Shown in pieces: positions 50,558-59,025 of a DNA stretch of 64,000 nt. Both the position numbers and the translations under genes were made by a program. The notes under the pieces are model-generated. The model saw nothing but the letters and a program-made list of their open reading frames with translations, made no database searches and was not told the origin of the DNA. The stretch lies in NCBI GenBank assembly GCA_020041925.1, contig CP083409.1. The stretch is one strand, 5' to 3'. This DNA comes from Faucicola osloensis_D. Lineage in GTDB: Bacteria; Pseudomonadota; Gammaproteobacteria; Pseudomonadales; Moraxellaceae. The first letter of the stretch is position 1, and the number at the start of each line of letters is the position of its first letter.

Positions 50558-52540
50558 ATGAATTTCTCTGACTTATACAATCAATCTATCAACGACAAAC
50601 AAGCCTTTTGGGGCGAGCAAGCCAAACGAATCTATTGGCATCAACAACCTACCCAAATTTTAGACGATAGTAAGCTGCCCTTTGCCAAATGGTTTGTCGG
50701 TGGGGAAACCAATTTGTGTTACAACATGGTCGATCGCCATCTTGAAAACCGGGCAGAGCAAGATGCCTTTGTGTGGGTCTCTACCGAAATCAATGCTGAA
50801 ATGATTGATAATTACCCCAATATTCAAAAAGCTTTTAAGGCACTTGGCAACCCTGTTGAACTGTATACCGACTATGCCAAACGCCGTTTAACTTACAACG
50901 ATCTATACAAAGAAGTGAACTATTTTGCCGATGTGCTAAAACGTCATGGCATCGACAAAGGCGACCGTGTTGTCATCTATATGCCGATGATTTTGGAAGC
51001 GGCGTATGCCATGCTGGCTTGTGTGCGTATCGGGGCGATTCACTCGGTGGTATTTGGCGGATTTGCCTCGCATAATCTCGCCGTACGCATGGATGATGCC
51101 GAAGCCAAAATGGTGATTACAGTCGATGCAGGGCTGCGCGGTGGCAAGCTCATTAATTATAAAAACTTGGTCAATAAAGCAGTCGAAGAAGCCAAAGTCA
51201 AACCCCGTGTGCTGGTGATTGACAGGGGCATTATGCCATACACGGCTGAGCCACAAGACATCGACTATGCCACCGAGCGGGCGATAAGTGCCGACAACAA
51301 TGCCAAAGTCGATTGTGTTTGGCTAGAGTCCAATGCGCCATCGTATCTATTATATACCTCTGGCACGACAGGTACACCCAAAGGCGTGCAACGCGATACA
51401 GGCGGTCACGCAGTAGCCCTTGCCACCGCGATGGATTTTGTCTATAACGGTAAGGCTGGCGAGACGTTTTGGGCGATATCGGATATCGGTTGGGCAGTAG
51501 GTCACTCGTTTAGCATCTATGCGCCATTACTGACAGGCATGACTAGTATCATATATGAAGGCTTGCCAACCACACCAAACCCGGGGATTTGGTGGCGAAT
51601 TGTCGAAGCCAATAAAGTCAATATTTTGTTAACCGCACCGACAGGCGTGCGGATGCTACGTAAACAAGATGAAATGTGGATGAGCCGTCACGATATCTCA
51701 AGCCTAAAAGCATTCTTCTTGGCAGGTGAACCACTCGATGAGCCAACGGCCGAGTGGTTAACAGGTCACATGGGCGTGCCAATCATTGACCACTATTGGC
51801 AAACTGAGTCGGGCTGGCCCATCCTCAGCCATGCCCCAAAATTTGCAGACAATCCCGACCACAAGCCACACAAACAAGGCACACCCGGCTATCCGATGTT
51901 TGGATATGACGCCAAAGTCATCAATGAAACCACAGCCGAACCCTGCCAAGCCAATGAAAAAGGCATGCTGGTATTAGCCGCACCTTTACCACCCGGTTGT
52001 TTGGCCACCGTTTGGCGAAATGACGAGCGTTTTATCAATGGCTATTTTTCACTACTCGATGGCAAACAATACGCCACATCAGACTATGCGGTGATGGATG
52101 AATACGGCTACTACTATATTCTAGGGCGAACCGATGATGTCATCAATGTGGCAGGTCACCGTTTGGGTACCAAGGAAATCGAGGAGGCCATCGGTCATCA
52201 CCCCGAAGTCGCCGAATCAGCGGTTGTTGGCATCCATGACGAGCTTAAAGGTGAGCTACCCATTGCCTTTTGTATTCTAAAAAATCATGACTTAGTAGCA
52301 GAAACCGAAAACCGTTTCCGCATTGAGCAGCAAATCGTGGGTGAAGTCGCAAGACAGTTGGGCGCCCTTGCTAAACCTGCGGCTATTTATTTTCCCAAAG
52401 CTTTACCCAAAACCCGCTCAGGCAAAATCTTACGCCGCTCTATCAAGGCACTGGCGGAAGGCAAAGAAACAGGCGACATGAGTACCCTTGATGATCCAAC
52501 CGCGATTGAGGCGGTCAGACAAGCGATGGCGGAATATTAA
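50558..52540 (+). CDS. prpE: Propionate-CoA ligase (PrpE-type acyl-CoA synthetase)
   Basis: A 660-residue ANL-family ligase that activates propionate (or a similar short acid) with ATP and CoA. The AMP-binding loop YTSGTTGTPKGVQRDTGG is near residue 265, WWRIVEANKVN and DHYWQTESGWP are PrpE-type, and the C-terminal catalytic lysine is in PKTRSGKILRR near 620, a known acetylation site in this family. AAGGA precedes the ATG. Its place at the head of a valine cluster fits making propionyl-CoA from propionate; acetate or isobutyrate are other possible substrates. Confidence 0.88.
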   Translation: MNFSDLYNQSINDKQAFWGEQAKRIYWHQQPTQILDDSKLPFAKWFVGGETNLCYNMVDRHLENRAEQDAFVWVSTEINAEMIDNYPNIQKAFKALGNPVELYTDYAKRRLTYNDLYKEVNYFADVLKRHGIDKGDRVVIYMPMILEAAYAMLACVRIGAIHSVVFGGFASHNLAVRMDDAEAKMVITVDAGLRGGKLINYKNLVNKAVEEAKVKPRVLVIDRGIMPYTAEPQDIDYATERAISADNNAKVDCVWLESNAPSYLLYTSGTTGTPKGVQRDTGGHAVALATAMDFVYNGKAGETFWAISDIGWAVGHSFSIYAPLLTGMTSIIYEGLPTTPNPGIWWRIVEANKVNILLTAPTGVRMLRKQDEMWMSRHDISSLKAFFLAGEPLDEPTAEWLTGHMGVPIIDHYWQTESGWPILSHAPKFADNPDHKPHKQGTPGYPMFGYDAKVINETTAEPCQANEKGMLVLAAPLPPGCLATVWRNDERFINGYFSLLDGKQYATSDYAVMDEYGYYYILGRTDDVINVAGHRLGTKEIEEAIGHHPEVAESAVVGIHDELKGELPIAFCILKNHDLVAETENRFRIEQQIVGEVARQLGALAKPAAIYFPKALPKTRSGKILRRSIKALAEGKETGDMSTLDDPTAIEAVRQAMAEY

Positions 52541-52601
52541 TGGCTATCAAAAAGCTTTCAGGCAGTAAGTTGTCAGGGCTTAAAAATCAGGGGTGATTGT
52601 G

Positions 52602-53183
52602 ATGGAAAATTATGCCTTACTGGCTTTTAGGCACGCGCCCACGCCGATAGTGGTATTAAGCTATCGGCGTATCAAAGCGCTCAACGATGCCTTTGCCAAT
52701 TTGTTCGGTTATGCGCACGATGAGCTACTCAATCAATCGATGCAAAAATTGTTTCCCAGTGTCGAAGATTTTGAAAAAATTGGCAAAGAAGCATTAACAG
52801 GTTTGGGATTACAGACCAATATGTATTACTGCGATGAGCGCTTTATGCGTCACAAAACAGGGGAGATATTTTGGGCAACTACCCACGGACGCACCTTAAC
52901 CCCAGATGACCCGTTCAAACTGGCAATTTGGCATTTTGAAAAAAAACCGCAAGTACTGTCCGAATCCCAGCTCACCGCACGTGAAGCCCAAATTGCGCAA
53001 TTTGTGGTCAATGGCTATACCTGTAAAGAGATTGGTAAGTTACTGGGTTTATCCCCCAGAACCATTGAAGTGCATAAAGCCAACTTAATGAAAAAACTGG
53101 GCGCTCGCAGCAAAGGTGATCTAGCCTCAAAAATTATTGTCATTAACCCTATGACGGCCGCCCAGCAAAACTACTCCAGCTGA
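52602..53183 (+). CDS. PAS-LuxR transcriptional regulator of the cluster
   Basis: A 193-residue regulator with a PAS domain (about residues 5-115: PTPIVVLSYRRIKALNDAF, then GEIFWATTHGR) and a C-terminal LuxR helix-turn-helix (LTAREAQIAQFVVNGYTCKEIGKLLGLSPRTIEVHKANLMKKL). ATG 52602 lies eight bases after AGGGG; the frame is open to a GTG nine bases upstream. It sits between the ligase gene and mmsA, so it probably controls this cluster in response to a small ligand or redox signal through the PAS domain. The ligand is unknown. Confidence 0.85.
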   Translation: MENYALLAFRHAPTPIVVLSYRRIKALNDAFANLFGYAHDELLNQSMQKLFPSVEDFEKIGKEALTGLGLQTNMYYCDERFMRHKTGEIFWATTHGRTLTPDDPFKLAIWHFEKKPQVLSESQLTAREAQIAQFVVNGYTCKEIGKLLGLSPRTIEVHKANLMKKLGARSKGDLASKIIVINPMTAAQQNYSS

Positions 53184-53203
53184 ACTACTCTAGAAAAACT
53201 ACT
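53169..53203. repeat. AACTACT repeated three times with a 14-base period
   Basis: Copies at 53169, 53183 and 53197, spanning the end of the regulator gene and the gap before mmsA. Confidence 0.6.
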
Positions 53204-53316
53204 TAAGTAATTAAGTATGATTGACAGTACCCCCCAACTCATTCACACTGTTTTGCAACGCGTTTAACGCTATCAAACGCTATACACCCAACACGGTAAA
53301 AACAAGGATTGTTACG

Positions 53317-54810
53317 ATGACCACCCAAACTGTAAAACAACTCATCAACGGCGAATTTGTCGAATCAGCCACTAGTGAGTGGATTGACCTGAGCAACCCA
53401 GCTACCCAACAAGTGATTGCCAAAGTACCCCAAACCACCCCCGATGAAATCAACCAAGCCGTTGCGGCGGCTGCAGAAGCGTTCAAAACCTGGCGCAAAA
53501 CCCCAATCAACACCCGCTCGCGCATTTTCTTAAAATACCAACAACTGATTCGTGACAATATGGACGAGCTTGCCGCCATGCTCACCGAAGAACAAGGCAA
53601 AACCCTAGCCGATGCCAAAGGCGATGTGTTCCGTGGTCTTGAAGTCGTCGAACACGCCTCAGGCATTGGCAATCTGCAACAAGGCGCGTTTATCGAAAAC
53701 GTAGCGACTGGCGTGGATATGTATAATATTCAGCAACCACTTGGCGTTTGTGCGGGTATCACCCCGTTTAACTTCCCCGCCATGATTCCGCTTTGGATGT
53801 TCCCAATGGCGATTGCCACCGGTAACACCTTCGTATTAAAACCGTCTGAACAAAACCCGATGGTCACCATGCGCTTGGTAGAGCTGGCGTTAGAGGCGGG
53901 AATTCCAAAAGGCGTGTTAAACGTGGTGCATGGCGGCAAAGACACCGTTGATGCCATCTGTGACCACCCCGATATCAAAGCCATTTCATTTGTGGGTTCT
54001 ACTGCAGTCGGTACACACGTCTATAACCGTGCCAGTCAAGCAGGTAAACGTGTGCAATGTATGATGGGGGCAAAAAACCATGCAGTCATCCTACCCGATG
54101 CCAACAAAGAGCAATGCCTTAACCAACTAGCCGGTGCTGCATTTGGTGCGGCCGGTCAGCGTTGTATGGCATTGTCGGTAGTTATTTTGGTCGGTGAAGC
54201 CAAAAACTGGGTGGGTGACATCGTAGAACGTGCCAAAAAATTGGTGGTGGCAGCCGGTAAAGATGACAAAGACTTAGGACCTGTGATTTCCCAAGCGGCC
54301 AAAGCGCGTGTTGAACGTCTAATCCAAGCGGGCGCAGATGAAGGCGCACAAGTTCTGCTCGATGGTCGTGGTATCAAGGTGGAAGGGTTTGAGAACGGTA
54401 ATTTTGTCGGACCGACTATTTTAGATAACGTCACTACCGATATGACTTGCTATAAGGAAGAAATCTTTGGACCGGTGCTTGACATCATGTACGCCGATAG
54501 CCTAGATGAAGCGATTGCCATCATCAATGCCAATCCAAATGGTAATGGCACGGCTATCTTTACCCAGTCAGGTGCGGCAGCCCATAAATTCCAACAAGAT
54601 ATTGATGTGGGTCAAGTCGGTATTAATTTACCCATTCCTGTGCCACTACCGATGTTCTCATTCACCGGTTCTCGCGCCAGTAAACTGGGTGACTTAGGTC
54701 CTTATGGCAAACAAGCGGTACAGTTTTATACCCAAACCAAAACCGTCACCGCCCGTTGGTTTGATGATGAAGCCAGTAAAGGCGTTAATACCACGATTTC
54801 ATTAAAATAA
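53317..54810 (+). CDS. mmsA: CoA-acylating methylmalonate-semialdehyde dehydrogenase
   Basis: A 497-residue aldehyde dehydrogenase of the MmsA type. It oxidises methylmalonate semialdehyde with NAD and CoA, losing CO2 and giving propionyl-CoA. FNFPAMIPLWMFPMAIA with FVLKPSEQ, FVGSTAVG and the catalytic cysteine in GQRCMALS near residue 283 are diagnostic, as is NLPIPVPLPMFSFTGSR. Start at ATG 53317 after AAGGA; the frame stays open upstream but without family support. Product propionyl-CoA links it to the ligase gene upstream. Confidence 0.95.
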   Translation: MTTQTVKQLINGEFVESATSEWIDLSNPATQQVIAKVPQTTPDEINQAVAAAAEAFKTWRKTPINTRSRIFLKYQQLIRDNMDELAAMLTEEQGKTLADAKGDVFRGLEVVEHASGIGNLQQGAFIENVATGVDMYNIQQPLGVCAGITPFNFPAMIPLWMFPMAIATGNTFVLKPSEQNPMVTMRLVELALEAGIPKGVLNVVHGGKDTVDAICDHPDIKAISFVGSTAVGTHVYNRASQAGKRVQCMMGAKNHAVILPDANKEQCLNQLAGAAFGAAGQRCMALSVVILVGEAKNWVGDIVERAKKLVVAAGKDDKDLGPVISQAAKARVERLIQAGADEGAQVLLDGRGIKVEGFENGNFVGPTILDNVTTDMTCYKEEIFGPVLDIMYADSLDEAIAIINANPNGNGTAIFTQSGAAAHKFQQDIDVGQVGINLPIPVPLPMFSFTGSRASKLGDLGPYGKQAVQFYTQTKTVTARWFDDEASKGVNTTISLK

Positions 54811-54889
54811 ATAGACGTTAACAGTTAATATTTCGTGATTAAGACTGATTAAATTGGGCTATCAGGTTAAAAACGTTATAGCCAATATA

Positions 54890-54932
54890 GCCAAGCGTCG
54901 CGATTTTGCATTAAGTTAAAGCAACGCTTGGC
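54890..54932. promoter_or_regulatory. Intra-operon stem-loop between mmsA and the acyl-CoA dehydrogenase gene
   Basis: GCCAAGCGTCGC and GCAACGCTTGGC pair over 12 positions with one mismatch across a 19-base loop. No T-run follows, so it is more likely an RNA-processing, stability or operator element than a terminator. Confidence 0.45.
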
Positions 54933-54979
54933 AACGACTGATGGCATGGATGTAATTTAGCCATAAAAAGGAATTTACC

Positions 54980-56140
54980 ATGAATTTTTCCCTCACTGAA
55001 GACCAACAAGCCTTTGCCGATTTGGCTGCTCAATTTGCCGCCAAATCGCTTGCCCCCAACGCCGCCGAATGGGATGCCACAGGCTATTTTCCCAAAGAGG
55101 TGTTTAAAGCCGCAGGTGAACTGGGCTTTATGGGGCTTTACACCAACCCTGATTTTGGGGGACTGGGCTTGCCGCGCCTTGATGCGGCAATTATCTTTGA
55201 AAAACTGGCGTATGGCGATACGTCAACCGCCGCATTCATGACCATTCACAACATGGTCGCTTGGATGATTGGCGAGTTTGCCAAACCTGAGGTTGCCGAA
55301 AAATACTTGCCTGAATTATTAGCGGGCGAAAAATTGGGTAGCTACTGTTTGACAGAGCCCAATGCTGGCTCAGATGCGGGTTCATTAAAAACCAAAGCCG
55401 TCAAACAAGGCGACTATTACCATATTACCGGGCAAAAAATGTTTATCTCTGGGGCAGGGGCGACCGATGTGCTTGTGGTGATGGCGCGCACCTCGGACAA
55501 TGGGGCAAAAGGCGTGTCTGCCTTTATCGTCGATGCCAACAGCGATGGCATCAGCTACGGCAAAAATGAGCATAAAATGGGCTGGAAAAACCAACCGACC
55601 GCGGCGGTGCATTTTACCGATGTCAAAGTCCCTGCCGAAAATCTACTGGGTGAAGAAGGACAGGGCTTTACCTTTGCCATGAAAGGCTTGGACGGTGGGC
55701 GTATCAATATCGCCACTTGCGCGGTGGGTACGGCTCAAGCTGCTCTTGACCGTGCAGTGCAGTATGTACAGGAGCGTAGCCAGTTTGGCAAAACCCTTGA
55801 TCAATTCCAAAATGTGCAGTTTAAACTTGCCGATATGCTCACCCATTTGGTGTCGGCTCGGCAGATGGTGCGATTGGCGGCGTATCATTTGGATAGCAAA
55901 TCGCCCGATGCCACAGCGTATTGTGCGATGGCAAAACGCCTTGCCACGGATTTGAGTTTTGATGTCGCCAACCAAGCGCTGCAGCTACACGGTGGCTACG
56001 GCTATCTACAAGAATATCCGCTAGAGCGTCATGTACGCGATTTGCGCGTGCATCAAATCCTTGAAGGCACCAATGAGGTGATGCGGATGATTGTGTCTCG
56101 CAAAATGATGGAAGATGGGGCGTTGGCAAGATTGCAATGA
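54980..56140 (+). CDS. Acyl-CoA dehydrogenase, probable isobutyryl-CoA dehydrogenase
   Basis: A 386-residue FAD-dependent acyl-CoA dehydrogenase. LTEPNAGSDAGSLKTKA and the FISGAGATDVLVVMART segment bind FAD; KMGWKNQPTAAVHF is of the isobutyryl/short-branched type; the C-terminal YPLERHVRDLRVHQILEGTNEVMRMI holds the usual base position. In this cluster the substrate is most likely isobutyryl-CoA, giving methacrylyl-CoA in valine breakdown; 2-methylbutyryl-CoA is possible too. It has the same 17-base leader AAAAGGAATTTACCATG as the hydratase gene that follows. Confidence 0.88.
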   Translation: MNFSLTEDQQAFADLAAQFAAKSLAPNAAEWDATGYFPKEVFKAAGELGFMGLYTNPDFGGLGLPRLDAAIIFEKLAYGDTSTAAFMTIHNMVAWMIGEFAKPEVAEKYLPELLAGEKLGSYCLTEPNAGSDAGSLKTKAVKQGDYYHITGQKMFISGAGATDVLVVMARTSDNGAKGVSAFIVDANSDGISYGKNEHKMGWKNQPTAAVHFTDVKVPAENLLGEEGQGFTFAMKGLDGGRINIATCAVGTAQAALDRAVQYVQERSQFGKTLDQFQNVQFKLADMLTHLVSARQMVRLAAYHLDSKSPDATAYCAMAKRLATDLSFDVANQALQLHGGYGYLQEYPLERHVRDLRVHQILEGTNEVMRMIVSRKMMEDGALARLQ

Positions 56141-56169
56141 ATTTAAAGGCATTTTAAAAGGAATTTACC

Positions 56170-56946
56170 ATGTCAAATTACACCAATTTAAAATTAACAA
56201 TCGACAATCACGTTGCGGTTTTGACACTCAATAATCCCCCTGCCCATACGTGGACAAAGGACAGCTTAGCCAGTTTAAAGCAGCTCATTAGCGATTTAAA
56301 CGCTAACAAACAAGTTACCGCCTTGGTGGTGCATGGCGATGGCGAAAAGTTCTTTAGTGCAGGGGCGGATTTGAACAGCTTTGCCAGTGGTGACAAAGGT
56401 CAAGCCGCGGAGATGGCGATTGCATTTGGAGAAGCGTTTGAAGCGTTATCCAATTTCCGTGGCGTGTCGATTGCCTGTATCAACGGCTATGCGATGGGCG
56501 GCGGTCTTGAGTGTGCGTTGGCGTGTGATATCCGTATTGCTGAGAGCCATGCCCAAATGGCACTCCCTGAGCTATCTGTTGGCTTATTGCCGTGTGCAGG
56601 CGGTACGCAAAATTTGCCGTGGCTGGTGGGTGAAGGCTGGGCAAAACGTATGATTTTATGCGGTGAGCGTATCAAGGCAGATAAGGCGCTGCAAATTGGT
56701 TTGGTGGAAGAAGTCGTGGAAAGTGGCAAAGGATTACAAACGGCTTTAGCATTGGCTCAAAAAGTGGCGAAGCAATCCCCCGATGCGATTGCGTCGAGTA
56801 AAACCTTGATTATGTCGGCACGTTATCAACCACCAAGTTTTAACTGGATAAAGGAACGTGAGTTATTTATCAAATTATTTGATGGCGATAACCAACAAGA
56901 AGGCGTCAATGCGTTCCTTGAAAAACGCTCTGCGGTTTGGAAATAA
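56170..56946 (+). CDS. Enoyl-CoA hydratase/isomerase family protein
   Basis: A 258-residue crotonase-fold protein. The oxyanion segment GDGEKFFSAGADL is at about 57-69, then GYAMGGGLECALACDIRIAE and PELSVGLLPCAGGTQNLP with the second oxyanion glycine and the glutamate region. In this cluster it probably hydrates methacrylyl-CoA to 3-hydroxyisobutyryl-CoA. The leader AAAAGGAATTTACC is identical to that of the preceding gene. The GIY-YIG gene starts seven bases after its stop codon. Confidence 0.88.
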   Translation: MSNYTNLKLTIDNHVAVLTLNNPPAHTWTKDSLASLKQLISDLNANKQVTALVVHGDGEKFFSAGADLNSFASGDKGQAAEMAIAFGEAFEALSNFRGVSIACINGYAMGGGLECALACDIRIAESHAQMALPELSVGLLPCAGGTQNLPWLVGEGWAKRMILCGERIKADKALQIGLVEEVVESGKGLQTALALAQKVAKQSPDAIASSKTLIMSARYQPPSFNWIKERELFIKLFDGDNQQEGVNAFLEKRSAVWK

Positions 56947-56952
56947 TATTGA

Positions 56953-57735
56953 ATGAATGCGTTTCACTTATTGCAAATGTTGCTCCCTGATTTGACGCCT
57001 AAAAATAGTAAACTGCATTTCGCAATAACTAATGGGAAAGAAAATCCGCTTGATGTTTATTATCAAGGGAATTTTCAAGAATGGCAACGCCAACAGCTTA
57101 AACGTAATTTTGACCGAAAGTATGTGGTTAGTTTTATCGCAATGCCAACGCCAAATTTATGGTTATTTGCAGGCGTACATTTATCTGACATACCTACGCA
57201 AAGAGAAGATTGCATTTATTATCCGCTAGTTGAAATACAAGAAACCAAAGAGTTAGACGGTAGATTAATTATTAGTTTTGATAAAAAAAATGTTGATAAT
57301 AAATTCGTCCGTCAATCCTATTTACTTACAGAAAATTGGGTTGAAAAATTAAATGTAGCCGAAGTTTTAGCACAAGCATTAGACTTTGCAAAATTTCCAA
57401 GTTTTAAGTCGGTGCATATTAGTTTTTCTCAGTTAAAAACTATAGTTAAAAAATCTTTGTCCGATTGGCAGTCAGCATTATCATCAGTCGCAGGGGTTTA
57501 TTTAATTGCTGATAAAAGCAGTGGCAAACTCTATGTAGGTAGTGCAACAGGTGAAGGGGGTATTTGGCAGCGTTGGGCTGAATACGCAACCAATTTACAT
57601 GGTAATAATCGCCAATTAATTGAATTAAAAAAGCAATTTGGTGACGTGCATTTTGAGAATTTTTACTTTTCGATTTTAGAAATAGCAGATACTCATAGCA
57701 GTGAAAATGAAATTTTAGTCAGAGAAAGCCACTAG
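56953..57735 (+). CDS. GIY-YIG nuclease-family gene with a premature amber stop
   Basis: A 260-residue protein with an uncharacterised N-terminal domain of about 175 residues and a C-terminal GIY-YIG domain: GVYLIADKSSGKLYVGSATGEGG (GVY, YVG), the arginine in IWQRWAEYATN, and the acidic end RESH. The stop is TAG at 57733; reading on gives KNVLLTRQFGYNDN and TAA at 57778-57780. A tryptophan codon at the TAG would give ESHWKNVLL, the usual end of such domains, so TGG-to-TAG is likely. The gene is far more AT-rich than its neighbours: 57001-57060 has 18 G+C in 60 and 57241-57300 has 14, against 31 at 58201-58260. Foreign origin is inferred. No ribosome site; translation is coupled to the hydratase. 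Confidence 0.82.
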   Translation: MNAFHLLQMLLPDLTPKNSKLHFAITNGKENPLDVYYQGNFQEWQRQQLKRNFDRKYVVSFIAMPTPNLWLFAGVHLSDIPTQREDCIYYPLVEIQETKELDGRLIISFDKKNVDNKFVRQSYLLTENWVEKLNVAEVLAQALDFAKFPSFKSVHISFSQLKTIVKKSLSDWQSALSSVAGVYLIADKSSGKLYVGSATGEGGIWQRWAEYATNLHGNNRQLIELKKQFGDVHFENFYFSILEIADTHSSENEILVRESH

Positions 57736-57780
57736 AAGAATGTGTTACTTACTCGACAATTTGGATACAACGATAATTAA
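57733..57780 (+). other. Amber codon and the readthrough tail of the GIY-YIG gene
   Basis: TAG 57733-57735, then 14 in-frame sense codons and TAA 57778-57780. The tail looks like the natural end of the domain. Confidence 0.65.
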
Positions 57781-57791
57781 TAGGGAATATT

Positions 57792-58991
57792 ATGACAGAC
57801 ATCAATCAAGAACAACCTGTAATATTTGAAACCATAGCCACCCACTGTGGTCACTACATCGGCACGATGACCCTAAACGACCCTAAAGCCCTAAACGCCC
57901 TAAGTGTCGATATGTGCAAACTCATGTCACAACAACTTAGCGACTGGGCTAATGATGACAGCATCGTCGCCATTTTGCTAAAGGGAAGTGGCGACAAGGC
58001 GTTCTGTGCAGGGGGCAATATCCGTAAACTGTATGACAGCATGATCGACACTCCGCCCCAAGTGCCTATGCAGCAGCCCAATCCGTACGGGGTTGAATTC
58101 TTCGAAAACGAGTACAGCCTATACCGGCAAATGCACTTTTACCCAAAACCCATTATCTTGTGGGGTAATGGTATTGTCATGGGCGGTGGTATGGGCTTGA
58201 TGGCGATGTGTAGCCATCGTATCGTCACCGAAACCACCCGTTTTGCCATGCCAGAGATTACCATCGGCTTATACCCTGATGCCACAGGCTCATGGTTCTT
58301 GGCGCGTATGCCTGCCAAAATCGGGCTGTTTTTGGGCTTGACAGGGGCGAACTGCAACGCCAACGATGCGATTTTCTCTAGCCTTGCTGAGTATGCCGTG
58401 GCAAGTAGCAAATACGACAAAGTGCTTGATGCGCTAAAACAAGCGGATTGGCAAGCTGACAGTAATTTACATGATATCGCAAGCCAAGCCTTAGCCAAAA
58501 TTCATCATACCGAGCACTTAGCAGACAGTCATTTGATGAAGCATTTTAATACTATCCAAGCGCTAGTAAACAAAGGCTCAGTGCATGATATAGATGCAGC
58601 GTTGCGCGATGACAACTTCACCAAAGTCAACGGCGAAGCGGATAAATGGCTCACCAAAGCAGTCGAGACTTATCAGCACGGTTGTCCTGTCAGCGCAGCA
58701 TTGACGGTTGAGATGTTTAAACGTGCCAGCAAATTATCGCTTGAGCAAGTGCTATATATGGAGATGAATGCGTCGCTACATTGTGTCAATTACCCCGATT
58801 TTCGGGAGGGTTTGCGTGCTTTACTGATTGATAAAGACAAATCGCCAAAATGGTGTAAAACCCTTGATGAATGTGATGCCCGCTATATCGAGTCACATCT
58901 TGCGTCAGCTTTTCCCAATAGCGAACATCCCTTTGAGGGTTGGTTGGGTAGCAATTCGCTCTCAGCAAAATTAGCCAAACTTGCTGTATAA
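57792..58991 (+). CDS. 3-Hydroxyisobutyryl-CoA hydrolase (HIBCH type)
   Basis: A 399-residue crotonase-superfamily hydrolase, longer than a hydratase and with the HIBCH-type features GSGDKAFCAGGNIRKLY, GIVMGGGMGLM, PEITIGLYPDATGSWFLAR and a late EFREGLR-like segment (YPDFREGLRALLID). It frees 3-hydroxyisobutyrate from its CoA ester, avoiding accumulation of reactive methacrylyl-CoA. AGGGA precedes the ATG. It stands between the GIY-YIG gene and mmsB. Confidence 0.9.
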   Translation: MTDINQEQPVIFETIATHCGHYIGTMTLNDPKALNALSVDMCKLMSQQLSDWANDDSIVAILLKGSGDKAFCAGGNIRKLYDSMIDTPPQVPMQQPNPYGVEFFENEYSLYRQMHFYPKPIILWGNGIVMGGGMGLMAMCSHRIVTETTRFAMPEITIGLYPDATGSWFLARMPAKIGLFLGLTGANCNANDAIFSSLAEYAVASSKYDKVLDALKQADWQADSNLHDIASQALAKIHHTEHLADSHLMKHFNTIQALVNKGSVHDIDAALRDDNFTKVNGEADKWLTKAVETYQHGCPVSAALTVEMFKRASKLSLEQVLYMEMNASLHCVNYPDFREGLRALLIDKDKSPKWCKTLDECDARYIESHLASAFPNSEHPFEGWLGSNSLSAKLAKLAV

Positions 58992-59025
58992 ATTTTAAAA
59001 ACACCACAACATACAAGGAATGTAT

